Origin: Taibaiella chishuiensis
Lineage (GTDB): Bacteria > Bacteroidota > Bacteroidia > Chitinophagales > Chitinophagaceae
Length of the DNA stretch: 64,000 bases
Direction: 5' to 3'
Assembly (NCBI RefSeq): GCF_003014535.1
Contig: NZ_PYGD01000001.1
Span: forward strand, 620,001-684,000
Every line of letters starts with the position of its first letter. Position 1 is the stretch's first letter. A program made the position numbers and the translations under genes. The notes beneath the pieces are model-generated. The model had not been told where the DNA came from. It made no database searches and saw only the letters and a program-made list of their open reading frames with translations. Of this stretch, positions 24,420 through 33,113 are shown in pieces.

Positions 24420-25490
24420 ATGCATGTGGATTTCCTGATTGTGGGGCAGGGCATAACCGGTACCCTGCTGAGTTATGAACTGCTAAAGGCGGGTAAGCGG
24501 GTGCTGGTGGTCGACCGGCCCGATGCCCGTAAAGCCAGCCTGGTGGCCGGTGCGGTAATTAACCCGCTATCGGGCAAGGGCTTTCGTGCGGCGCAACATG
24601 CAGCGCTGTTGATCCCGGCTGCCCTGCAAACCTATAGATCGCTGGAAACCTTGCTGGACAAAGCTTTGCTGCGGGAGCAAACACTTTATATTTTCCCGGG
24701 GGATGAAGAAGAAGTCCGGGCCTTTGATGCGGCTATACAACGCGAAGCGGGCAGCCATTTGCATTGGATGCCGGAAGCAGCCCGCGACGAATGGGGCAAT
24801 TATTTTCATATGGAGCAAGGTATCGGTATGCAACAACCGGTATGGCAGGTAGATGCAGCCTCGCTGCTGGAGTGCTGGCGTCAATACCTGGTTGCACAGG
24901 ATGCTTACCGCGAAGAGGTATTCGCTTATGACCAACTGGTGGTTAACGAAACACAGACGCAGTATAAAGATATAACGGCAGGTACTGTTGTGTTTTGCGA
25001 AGGAACGGGCGCTGTGCATAATCCTTTCCTACAAGGTTTGCCTTTTACCCGCAACCGGGGCGATGTATTGTTGTTATCGGCGCCGGGCCTGCCTGCTACG
25101 GGCATCTATCACCGCGGGCTGCGCCTTGTGCCCCGTGCCGACGGCCTGTTTTGGTGCGGCAGTAATTACCGCTGGCAGTTCGACGACCTGGAGCCCGATA
25201 CCGGTTGGCAGGCGTATGCGGAAACCCTGCTGGGACAATGGCTGCGGGTTCCGTTTGCTATAGAAGCCCATCTCGTAGCCGAACGCCCGACTACCGCGGG
25301 CCAGGTACCGCTTATCGGTCGTCATCCGCGCCACGCGGCACTGGCCGTTTTTAACGGACTGGGTACCCGGGGCTTTTCTTCCGGGCCTTACTGGGCGGCG
25401 CAGCTCTGCCGGCTATTGTGCCAAAAAGAATATAGCCTGTCCAACTACAGTAAAGACTGGCTGGACAGGCATTGGAGCAAACAGGCTTAA
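24420..25490 (+). CDS. FAD-dependent oxidoreductase, DAO family
   Basis: A 356-residue flavoprotein of the D-amino-acid oxidase/glycine oxidase fold. The N-terminal FAD-binding motif is FLIVGQGITGTLLSYELLKAG (GxGxxG), with the ribose-binding acidic residue in VLVVDRP, then SLVAGAVINPLSGK. The C-terminal part has YHRGLRLVPRADGLFWCGS, AERPTTAGQVPLIGRHP and FNGLGTRGFSSGPYWA, the second FAD-contact region of the family. The substrate is unknown; the domain also occurs in the MnmC C-terminal half, but no methyltransferase part is present. Co-transcribed with the secreted protein upstream; converges on the next gene with only four bases between stop codons. Confidence 0.85.
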   Translation: MHVDFLIVGQGITGTLLSYELLKAGKRVLVVDRPDARKASLVAGAVINPLSGKGFRAAQHAALLIPAALQTYRSLETLLDKALLREQTLYIFPGDEEEVRAFDAAIQREAGSHLHWMPEAARDEWGNYFHMEQGIGMQQPVWQVDAASLLECWRQYLVAQDAYREEVFAYDQLVVNETQTQYKDITAGTVVFCEGTGAVHNPFLQGLPFTRNRGDVLLLSAPGLPATGIYHRGLRLVPRADGLFWCGSNYRWQFDDLEPDTGWQAYAETLLGQWLRVPFAIEAHLVAERPTTAGQVPLIGRHPRHAALAVFNGLGTRGFSSGPYWAAQLCRLLCQKEYSLSNYSKDWLDRHWSKQA

Positions 25491-25494
25491 GGGC

Positions 25495-27099
25495 TTATTT
25501 ATCGTCTTTTTCCTCGTGGTATTCCATCTCGGTATTGATCTCCCAGATGTTCTTTTTATCCTTCCTGCCGGCGATGATATTGTCTACCGCCGTCATGGCT
25601 GTAAGCATGGAGTGATCGCTGTTGTTGTATTTGTGCATACCGTTACGTCCCACCAGGAACAGGTTTTCGAACTGGTCGGTATACGTCTTCAGTTCGTCGA
25701 AACGGTTATAGGTGCCGAAATAAGCCGGGTAGGCTTTTTCCATACGCAGCACGGTACTGTCCAGCACATCGGCTTTATCGATGATCTCGATCTGGGCCAG
25801 CTCATCGATGGCGAATTTCTTCAGGGCCTCGTCTTCCATGGTCCACAGCGGATCGCCTTCGTTACAGAAGTATTCCATACCGATCCATACATGGTCAGGG
25901 TTGGCTACCATAAAAGGACTCCAGTTATTGAAGATCTGCAGGCGGCCTACTTTTACCTCCCGCTCCTGGATATAGATCCAGTTATCCTTTACGGTATTGG
26001 TATTGGCTGCAGGCATTTTTTTATCCCTGCGTATTTTCAGCTTATCCATCAGCAGGCCTACGGTAATAAAGTCGCGGTACAGCAAGCCCTCGGCTACGGT
26101 ACGCACCGACTGCGGCACGGCGGGTTGCATGGTGGTCAGCAATTGCTTCATCGGCATGGTGGAGAAGAAGTAATCGCAGGCTACGGTCGATTCTTCGCCG
26201 GTTTTGCAATTACGCACCGTTACCGCTTTTACGGTATTGCCTTCGTTATGGATGTGGACCACTTCGTGTTCCATATGGATGATACCGCCTTTGGCTTCCA
26301 CCTGCCGGGCTACTTCTTCCCACATCTGGCCGGGGCCAAACTTAGGATACAGGAAGCGTTCGATCAGGCTGGTTTCCGTTTCTTTCTGGCTGATATTATC
26401 GGTTGCTTTGGGGCTTTTCTTTTTCGCTTTCAGGGCGTGTTGTATCGCTTTAATGATCGAAAGCCCTTTAATACGTTGCGCGCCCCAGTCGGCCGATATT
26501 TCCTTACAGGCAATACCCCATACCTTTTCGGTATAGTCTTTAAAAAAGGTGAGGTACAGTTCTTTGCCGAAGCGGTTGATAAAGAAATCTTCCAGCGATT
26601 TTTCGTCTTTGATCGGGCTGATCTGCGCTGTCATATAAGAGAAAAATATCTTTATGGAGCGGAAAAGGCCCAGTCCGCGCAGGGTTTCAGCAGATAAAGT
26701 AACCGGGTAACTAAAAAACTGTTTCAGGAAGTAAATGCGGGACAGGCGGCCACGCACCAGCATGATCTTATCCTGGTCGTTGCTGCTTGCCGTTTCGACA
26801 TGATGGGTATCGACCAGCCTGGTTTTATTCTGGTATTGGATGCGTACCTGGTCCTCGGAAGTTTTTTCCATGGGCAGGATATGCAGCCACCAGTCCATTA
26901 CCCGGTCGGATTTGGAGAAAAAGCGATGCCCGCCGATATCGATACGATTGCCTTTATAATTTATGGTTTTACTGATACCGCCGATATCCGTCGTTTTTTC
27001 GTAAACGATGGGAATAATATCAGTACGGTGTAACAGCTCGTAAGCTGCTGTTAATCCAGCCGGACCTGCGCCGGCAATAAGGGCTATCTTTTGCGCCAT
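25495..27099 (-). CDS. NAD(P)/FAD-dependent oxidoreductase, UDP-galactopyranose-mutase-like fold
   Basis: A 534-residue flavoprotein. The FAD-binding N-terminus reads [19 protein letters not shown], then [19 protein letters not shown] and [19 protein letters not shown], a segment shared by UDP-galactopyranose mutase-like and amine-oxidase-like enzymes. Other landmarks are [37 protein letters not shown] and [18 protein letters not shown] near the C-terminus. Proteins of this kind are common in glycan and lipid modification loci of Bacteroidota; the substrate is not known. The gene upstream encodes a GT-C-like membrane protein, which supports a role in envelope glycan synthesis. Confidence 0.85.
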   Translation of the reverse strand: MAQKIALIAGAGPAGLTAAYELLHRTDIIPIVYEKTTDIGGISKTINYKGNRIDIGGHRFFSKSDRVMDWWLHILPMEKTSEDQVRIQYQNKTRLVDTHHVETASSNDQDKIMLVRGRLSRIYFLKQFFSYPVTLSAETLRGLGLFRSIKIFFSYMTAQISPIKDEKSLEDFFINRFGKELYLTFFKDYTEKVWGIACKEISADWGAQRIKGLSIIKAIQHALKAKKKSPKATDNISQKETETSLIERFLYPKFGPGQMWEEVARQVEAKGGIIHMEHEVVHIHNEGNTVKAVTVRNCKTGEESTVACDYFFSTMPMKQLLTTMQPAVPQSVRTVAEGLLYRDFITVGLLMDKLKIRRDKKMPAANTNTVKDNWIYIQEREVKVGRLQIFNNWSPFMVANPDHVWIGMEYFCNEGDPLWTMEDEALKKFAIDELAQIEIIDKADVLDSTVLRMEKAYPAYFGTYNRFDELKTYTDQFENLFLVGRNGMHKYNNSDHSMLTAMTAVDNIIAGRKDKKNIWEINTEMEYHEEKDDK

Positions 27100-27164
27100 T
27101 AAAACTATTTACCTATTTTACTTACGGTTGGCGAAGATAAGTATTCGCAACCTATTATAATCGT

Positions 27165-28901
27165 CTATTCGTTAAAACCTATTACTTTAAGGTTATTAAT
27201 AACGCAGGTAGTAGGCCCGTTATTTTCGTTGCTGAAAAGAATTTCCACCTGGTCGAAGTCCTGGTTATCAACCTGTATATCCACATTTATCGTTTGCCAT
27301 ACGCCCTGTTCCAGGAAGCGCTGCACCCGTATACTGCGCTCCTCTAACTGTTGCCCGGCCTTTTTTAACCGGATCCTGAAATGGGTCATAAACCATAAAT
27401 TCGATTCTTTGGCGGGTGTAAAAAATGCCGCTTCAGCCCTGATCCATTTAAATTTTTGCGCGGGCGCCGGGAAAACAAAAGATTGTTGTACCTCTTTTGT
27501 GACCGTAGTCGTATCCGTAAGCGCATTTTGATACAAGACAACGGCGTTCGTAACCGTTCCCTGGAAGAGGTCCTTATTGTCTTTAAGTTTCTGGATTTCG
27601 GGTGGCAGGTCGTAGCGGAGCACGGTAGCCCAGAAGTAAGCGCTGGTACCGGGAATATTGCCTGCCAGGCTACCTTTATGGGCCTGGTAGGTCCACCAGA
27701 GGTTAAAGTAAATAAACAGTAAGGCAACAGGCGCTACTATCCAGGTCAGCAGTTTGCGGGACAAAACGCTTTGCATAAAGGATGCCAGCGGAAACATAAG
27801 TACCGGGTAACTCTGGATCATGGCCCGGCCGCCATAATCCCAGGCGTTCCAGGCACATACGATATAGTAGTTGATTGCAATTAAAGCAAGAATCGCCAGC
27901 TTGTTTCTTCCCCGCTTTACAAACGGGATAATGCCGATAAGCGCAAAGAACATAACCGGTGTGTACACCAGCCAGCCACATTGAAAGTTCAGCGTATACT
28001 GCCTGAAATGGGGACTAAGCCAGGAGAACCCCTGATCGCCGTAGCTATACACGAACCAGTGACCGGAGGCGTACTTCCAATAAATAAACTGCAGGCTCAC
28101 GATACACAGACCGATAAACGAAGCGGCCAGCAGGGTCCGGATATGTGTTTTAAACAACCGTATTCTTTCTTTCAGCGCGGTGCGCGAAACAGCCTCCAAC
28201 CCCCATAGCAGCGGTATCAACACCGCAATGGCTTCTGTTGGGCGCACCAGGGTAATCAACCCGATCAAGGCGCCCAGCCTGAGTGCGTATTTCCGTTGAA
28301 ACGACTGGTAGTAAAAATGCGTGTTCCAGAGTATAAACACATAAAGCGAAAAAAGCCAGCAATGCGTCATGCCGACGTCTATGCTTGCGTAATTCAGATA
28401 ACTGGTGCCTAAAACCAGGAGCAGGAGCACAATAGCAGTTACCAGGTCGCTATAATAAAGTAACAGTAACCGCCTCAGGTACCATAGCCCGATGAATACA
28501 AAAAGCATGGCACCGGCATAGATCATAAACTGGTAAGGCCTGGAAAACCCGTCGGCATCGTAGCCAAGCGGTTGTGCAGAAACATGCGCGATCGCAAAAA
28601 ACGGCAATTCCATAATAGCCATTCCTGCAGTGTATTTCATGACATAATCACCCGATGGAAGCTTAAAGCCTTGCTGGAAATCCTCGGGTGGTACGGGATG
28701 ATATTTTTGTAATATGCTGTCTTTAAATGTCTGTGCCTTCAGGTCATGATAAATAAAAACCGAAGGTAAGTACCAGTAGTATCCCGAGGCATCCCAGGAT
28801 AACTGGGCTTCGCCGCCTCCCTTTTCCCAACGGGGATAAAACAAAGAACCGGCGTAGGCCATTAAAAAGGCACAGAAAAAGAAAGAAATTTTTGATTTCA
28901 T
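27165..28901 (-). CDS. Polytopic membrane protein, GT-C glycosyltransferase-like, with C-terminal beta domain
   Basis: A 578-residue integral membrane protein. By eye it has about nine to eleven membrane helices (residues 5 to about 400), for example LLLLYYSDLVTAIVLLLLVL and IVAPVALLFIYFNLWW. The first external loop holds SWDASGYYWYLPSVFIYHDL, with Asp and aromatic residues as in GT-C enzymes that use lipid-linked sugars. The last ~150 residues are soluble and beta-rich (FKWIRAEAAFFTP, WQTINVDIQVDNQDFDQVEI), like a carbohydrate-binding jelly roll. The family is uncertain. It lies 65 bases upstream of the FAD enzyme on the same strand. Confidence 0.75.
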   Translation of the reverse strand: MKSKISFFFCAFLMAYAGSLFYPRWEKGGGEAQLSWDASGYYWYLPSVFIYHDLKAQTFKDSILQKYHPVPPEDFQQGFKLPSGDYVMKYTAGMAIMELPFFAIAHVSAQPLGYDADGFSRPYQFMIYAGAMLFVFIGLWYLRRLLLLYYSDLVTAIVLLLLVLGTSYLNYASIDVGMTHCWLFSLYVFILWNTHFYYQSFQRKYALRLGALIGLITLVRPTEAIAVLIPLLWGLEAVSRTALKERIRLFKTHIRTLLAASFIGLCIVSLQFIYWKYASGHWFVYSYGDQGFSWLSPHFRQYTLNFQCGWLVYTPVMFFALIGIIPFVKRGRNKLAILALIAINYYIVCAWNAWDYGGRAMIQSYPVLMFPLASFMQSVLSRKLLTWIVAPVALLFIYFNLWWTYQAHKGSLAGNIPGTSAYFWATVLRYDLPPEIQKLKDNKDLFQGTVTNAVVLYQNALTDTTTVTKEVQQSFVFPAPAQKFKWIRAEAAFFTPAKESNLWFMTHFRIRLKKAGQQLEERSIRVQRFLEQGVWQTINVDIQVDNQDFDQVEILFSNENNGPTTCVINNLKVIGFNE

Positions 28902-29152
28902 AGATGAGGGAGACTACTGGTGTCTATCCAAAAATGTTATAAATATCGGTTTGTGCCGATACGCGTTATACGGTCTGGGCCTGCGACAGGATTAAGGGCA
29001 CCAAGATACACTAAAAAATAAAGACGTAATTAATAGCATGGATATTATAACGCGGAACCACCGGCCTGCAATTTCTTGTAAAAACGGAAGGTACAGGAAC
29101 CTGTATGCCCATAATACTGTGGCCGGTAAACCAATTGCCTCCTGTTATAATC
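28902..29152. other. Intergenic stretch with no gene
   Basis: The space between the membrane-protein start and the GH16 terminator. A near-match -7 element (CATTTTTG on the minus strand, about 28928-28935) may serve the membrane-protein gene. I see nothing else supportable. Confidence 0.5.
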
Positions 29153-29201
29153 TGAAAAAATGCCCCTTTACACAATGGCGCACATCGTGTAAAGGGGCAT
29201 T
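29153..29201 (-). terminator. Strong intrinsic terminator of the GH16-like gene
   Basis: On the minus strand AATGCCCCTTTACAC and GTGTAAAGGGGCATT form a 15-pair stem with a 13-base loop, running into TTTTTT. Confidence 0.9.
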
Positions 29202-29242
29202 CAAATAATGACGCCGGGATGTTTACCCGTTTAAACGCCAGC

Positions 29243-31690
29243 CTATTTCTTAACGATTTTGTACGTCGTTATATTGAACCGGTCCTGTATTCTTACCAGG
29301 TAAAGCCCCGGATTGTAGCCTGAGAAATCAAGTACGATTTCTTTGGGTTGCGGGAATTGTTTTTCAAACAAAGCGCTTCCCCTGAAGTCGACGATAGATA
29401 TGGTGACATCTGTCGTGATATGATCCGGCTCAATCCTTAATACGTTTTCTACCGGGTTGGGCCCGATTTTATAGGTTGGCGCGCCCAGGTCCTTATTACC
29501 GGCTATATGATCGATGGTATAGGCCGGCAATTCGGATATTCCTGTTTCTTTCGGCGGTGCAGGGCGGTTAAGGTTTTTGCTGCCAAAGCAGTTAACGGAA
29601 TACTCGCAGGCCCGGTATTCAAAAAAGCGCAGAATGCTTTCGCTCGAATTATAAATGATCTGGTTTTGGGTCCATTTGCTTTGCAATATGGAGGACTGGG
29701 TTCCGGAAGCGCCAAAGCCAAGATATTCGGGAGCGTCCACGTAATCATTGACGAAATTATGAACCCAGACATAGCTGAATTGTCCGTTTATAAAACTGAG
29801 CTTCTGGTTGAGCGATTGGATCCGGTTGTCGGTACCCATGTAGTACAACATATTATGCGTATTGTCCCATTCCAGGCTACCTTTGAGCAGTTCCCCAGTA
29901 CCATAGGTATAGTTGATCAGTTCGTGCGTCCAGTTATTGGGGCCAAAATAGAACTGGTGTAATTTTTCGTCTGTTCCTATGTAATAAACCTTGCCGCCTG
30001 CGCATTTTAATACGCCCTGCTTGTTGCTGTTGATCAGGTAAGCACTGGTATTCCAGTTCGCATCTATATAGGCATTTTCATAATTACTGCCATTGAACCA
30101 TTGGCACTGCAGCCTGTTGTCCCAGCCCCTGTAGAAAACCGTGATGTTGGCGTTGTTGTCCTGTTCGTCGAGCGTCAATTCTCCGGCGGTGATATTGCTC
30201 GGATTGCCATACGAGCCGATAAGCTGGTGGTACCAGGTTCCCCCGGATAGTCTTAACCTGTGGATTTTGTAATCTATACCCACGTAAAAAATATCGCCGT
30301 ATTTGGAGTTGACTACGCAATTGGGTCCGTTGAGCACTTTAAGGTCGTTGGGCCCGGCGCCAACGGCATTAAAGAAATTAACATGAAAAGTGCCATCGCT
30401 CCAGGCATTTATAAACTTAAGGATACCGTTATTGTCACGATAAGTAATAACGCCATATTTCGAATTAAAGGTGATGCCGGAAGTTGTCGTTTCTGCGCCC
30501 GATATAACGGTTTCGTTATGTATGATGCCCAGGCGGCGGATTACTTTCTGATCCGGTCCTACAAAGAAAAGCTCGTCCTCATTGGTGTGGTTTATGGCCA
30601 TACAGTTGTAAAAGCTGGAACTGACATAACGTGGAGGTGGCGGATTCTGAACGAGGTTTGCCGCATAATAATCATTTACCCAACCCTGGGCCGTTTTAAA
30701 CGGCGAAGTACTGTAGTTACCGTTGTTGGGTTTCCAGACCCTGATGTAATCGATATCCATGTATGCGTTATTCATGTTCGCCGTTTCTCTCATCTGCAGG
30801 CTTGCCCGGATGTCTGCTGCACATTGATAGGTTTGCACAACATTGGGGTTTACGGTATAAACCTCCCGGCCATTAAAGAAGAAGGTAACTTTATCCGGCG
30901 TCCAGGCAACAGTGTACGTGTTATAGTCATAAGAAAGTCCTCTCAGACCCTTCTTGTAGGCACCCATATTACAACATATATTTTTGGTGGCATTGATGGA
31001 CCGGTAGATTTTGCCGTCATACTTCACGTACTGGTTGGCGTTATAGTTCGATTCACAATTGAACTCCGGGTAACTACATCCGTTACAGGCACCAATGAAC
31101 TGCCAGTCGGTTGGATTACCATTGGGAAATCTGCCCCAGTCGATAAGGCCCGACATCCAGCGCCGGTCGGTATCCATATTAACATCATCCATGACATCGA
31201 TTTCGGTTGGTCCGGTATAGAGCCAGAATGTAGGCCATACGTCGTATATGCTTTCTGAGCCCTCCATGGGTAGCCTCGCCCTCATCTCAAAAATGCCGTA
31301 GGTAAATCCCTGGTTTTCGGCCCAGCAGCCGGCGTCCGGGAACATTTTAGACCGGAGCATGCCTGAAACATATTTAACGGTCCGTGTTCTCCCGTCTAAA
31401 AGTGTTGCGGTGTAGGGCGATGCAAGTTTGGTCGCGGTTATCCGGCATATACCGTTGCCATCAGGCAGGTTATACAGGCTGATCTTGCTGGCATCAAAAA
31501 TCTCCGCGCCATAGCCACTTTGAGGATCTCCGCCCGCATTTGAAAATTCCCACCGGGTAGCAAGGTCTGCCTTGGTGGTGCTAAATTGTTCATCGACGAT
31601 CAGGTGATACCTGGAATAGTCGATCTTGCATTGCGCATGTGCCAGTGCTGAAAAAAGAACCAGCAACGCTGTGTTAATCATTGATTTCAT
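29243..31690 (-). CDS. Secreted GH16-like protein with beta-propeller repeats and T9SS sorting domain
   Basis: An 815-residue secreted protein. Parts: signal peptide (1 to about 19, ending AHA); GH16 jelly-roll domain (about 25-325) with YGIFEMRARLPMEGS, WPTFWLYTG and TEIDVMDD (162-169); a tectonin/fucolectin-like beta-propeller of about six repeats (360-680), for example DELFFVGPDQKVIRRL, GDIFYVGIDYKIHRL and GKVYYIGTDEKLHQF; and a T9SS type A domain (KIGPNP, LYLVRI, YKIVKK). GH16 enzymes cleave beta-1,3/1,4-glucans and galactans. The catalytic motif should read ExDxxE but has Asp at 168 in place of the acid/base Glu, so activity is doubtful. The start is 31690, with an in-frame ATG at 31699 also possible. 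Confidence 0.85.
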   Translation of the reverse strand: MKSMINTALLVLFSALAHAQCKIDYSRYHLIVDEQFSTTKADLATRWEFSNAGGDPQSGYGAEIFDASKISLYNLPDGNGICRITATKLASPYTATLLDGRTRTVKYVSGMLRSKMFPDAGCWAENQGFTYGIFEMRARLPMEGSESIYDVWPTFWLYTGPTEIDVMDDVNMDTDRRWMSGLIDWGRFPNGNPTDWQFIGACNGCSYPEFNCESNYNANQYVKYDGKIYRSINATKNICCNMGAYKKGLRGLSYDYNTYTVAWTPDKVTFFFNGREVYTVNPNVVQTYQCAADIRASLQMRETANMNNAYMDIDYIRVWKPNNGNYSTSPFKTAQGWVNDYYAANLVQNPPPPRYVSSSFYNCMAINHTNEDELFFVGPDQKVIRRLGIIHNETVISGAETTTSGITFNSKYGVITYRDNNGILKFINAWSDGTFHVNFFNAVGAGPNDLKVLNGPNCVVNSKYGDIFYVGIDYKIHRLRLSGGTWYHQLIGSYGNPSNITAGELTLDEQDNNANITVFYRGWDNRLQCQWFNGSNYENAYIDANWNTSAYLINSNKQGVLKCAGGKVYYIGTDEKLHQFYFGPNNWTHELINYTYGTGELLKGSLEWDNTHNMLYYMGTDNRIQSLNQKLSFINGQFSYVWVHNFVNDYVDAPEYLGFGASGTQSSILQSKWTQNQIIYNSSESILRFFEYRACEYSVNCFGSKNLNRPAPPKETGISELPAYTIDHIAGNKDLGAPTYKIGPNPVENVLRIEPDHITTDVTISIVDFRGSALFEKQFPQPKEIVLDFSGYNPGLYLVRIQDRFNITTYKIVKK

Positions 31691-31699
31691 GGTAAACAT

Positions 31700-32217
31700 A
31701 GTTTTGAGATGATTACTAAATAAAGGATGGTAAAGAGCGGAAAAATTACCGGGGCCGGTTGTGTAAGGGAATAGTTTTTGAATGCACCTGTGCGATCAGC
31801 GTTAATGCCATTGTTATAAGCAATAGCGTTGTTTTTTCTATGGCATTTTTTCAAGTATTAAATATTTTCCGAAATATACACACGGGTTTTATGGAGCAGG
31901 GATTATTCTCATAAACGGTAGGAAAAACTGTATTACTGGTATTATTCCTTAAACAAGCCATCTGGCGCCAACCAACCATTTATGACTGTCGTGCATGCAG
32001 AAAGAACAATCCGGCAAGGCGAAGAAGGCATTAGTGGAGTATTGAATAAAGTGGCGATCAACACATGATCCCGGTAACTACAAGTGCAGAACAAAACAAG
32101 GATTTCAGATTCATAAGAAAGTGAATTTGAGTTTAGTAACCGAACAAAATAATGATAAGCACCAGAGGATACTAAAAGAAAATTTAGGATAATGAAATGT
32201 TGTCTTACTTTTAGGTC
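31700..32217. other. Divergent intergenic region with no gene
   Basis: About 520 AT-rich bases between the divergent GH16-like and OmpA genes. No frame longer than about 25 codons looks real, and no exact TAnnTTTG element was found for either gene; TACTTTTA near 32207 is the best candidate for the OmpA gene. Confidence 0.5.
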
Positions 32218-32233
32218 ATCATTTCAAAATGAT
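32218..32233 (+). promoter_or_regulatory. Inverted repeat just before the OmpA lipoprotein gene
   Basis: ATCATTT-CA-AAATGAT gives seven-base arms ending six bases before the ATG. It could be an operator or a leader hairpin; in AT-rich DNA a chance origin is possible. Confidence 0.35.
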
Positions 32234-32238
32234 CTGTC

Positions 32239-33030
32239 ATGACCTACCCTGTTAAAAGTATTTTCGCCCTGCTGGTGGGTGCAGTAATCCTGCCCTCCTG
32301 CGTATCCAACAAGAAATTCAACGAATCACAGGCTTCCCTGGCGGCCATGCGTAAGCGTGCCAGCGAGTTACAGGACGACCTGAGCAACGCCAAAAGCAGG
32401 CTGCGCCTGATGGAAGAGGCTAACGAATCGGCTGCCAACCAGCTCGACGAAAAAGACAAAAGAATATCGGCTAACCAGCAGGAGCTGGCCGATCAGCAGG
32501 AAAGACTGCGCCAGTTGCAGGAGCTGATCGACCGGCAAAAAGCACAGACCGAAGCGCTGCGCGGCAAAATGGCCCAGGCCCTCGGCAACTTTACCTCCGA
32601 CCAGTTATCGGTATTTACCAAAAATGGTAAGGTATATGTGAGCCTCTCCGAAAAACTGCTGTTCCCCTCGGGCAGCGCCGTAGTAAACCAGGAAGGTAAA
32701 GAGGCGCTGCAAAAAGTGGCCGAAGCCCTTAACGAAAACCGCGATATCAATGTGAATATCGAAGGCCATACCGATACCGTACCCATCCGGATCAAGTTTG
32801 AAGACAACTGGGCGCTTAGTGTTGCCCGCTCTACCGCTATCGTACGCCTGCTTACTACTACCTACCAGCTGGATCCTACCAGGATTACCGCCAGCGGCCG
32901 CAGCCAGTATGAGCCGGTGGCAGACAACAGCACACCCGAAGGACGAGCCAAAAACCGGAGGACCGAAATTATCCTGGCGCCTAAGCTCGATGAACTGATG
33001 CAGCTTATCGACGACAGCAAATCCAAATAA
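32239..33030 (+). CDS. OmpA-family peptidoglycan-binding lipoprotein
   Basis: A 263-residue envelope protein linking the outer membrane to peptidoglycan. Signal with lipobox LPSC (Cys about residue 21); then a coiled coil of about 90 residues rich in Glu, Gln and Arg (AAMRKRASELQDDL to QTEALRGKMAQAL); then an OmpA C-terminal domain with LLFPSGSAVVNQEG, VNIEGHTDTVPI, NWALSVARSTAIVRLL and GRAKNRRTEIIL, which include the diaminopimelate-binding Asp and Arg positions. The layout (lipoprotein, coiled coil, OmpA domain) resembles Pal/YiaD-like proteins. It is followed by a hairpin and then a thioredoxin-like gene on the same strand. Confidence 0.9.
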   Translation: MTYPVKSIFALLVGAVILPSCVSNKKFNESQASLAAMRKRASELQDDLSNAKSRLRLMEEANESAANQLDEKDKRISANQQELADQQERLRQLQELIDRQKAQTEALRGKMAQALGNFTSDQLSVFTKNGKVYVSLSEKLLFPSGSAVVNQEGKEALQKVAEALNENRDINVNIEGHTDTVPIRIKFEDNWALSVARSTAIVRLLTTTYQLDPTRITASGRSQYEPVADNSTPEGRAKNRRTEIILAPKLDELMQLIDDSKSK

Positions 33031-33049
33031 TACGGACCGCAGACCGCAG

Positions 33050-33078
33050 GGCATCGTGTGTACCGCGATGCCGCATTT
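33050..33078 (+). terminator. Hairpin between OmpA and thioredoxin-like genes
   Basis: GGCATCG (33050-33056) pairs with CGATGCC (33066-33072), followed by GCATTTTG. It is a modest terminator at best. Confidence 0.45.
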
Positions 33079-33113
33079 TGTTTACCCAATACCCGCTTGC
33101 GGGCCCTACCGAA

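Noticed and set aside
25440-25475. CCTGTCCA/TGGACAGG inverted repeat near the end of the DAO-fold gene
   Set aside because: It lies fully within the coding sequence of a well-supported gene with no T-run; probably coincidental.
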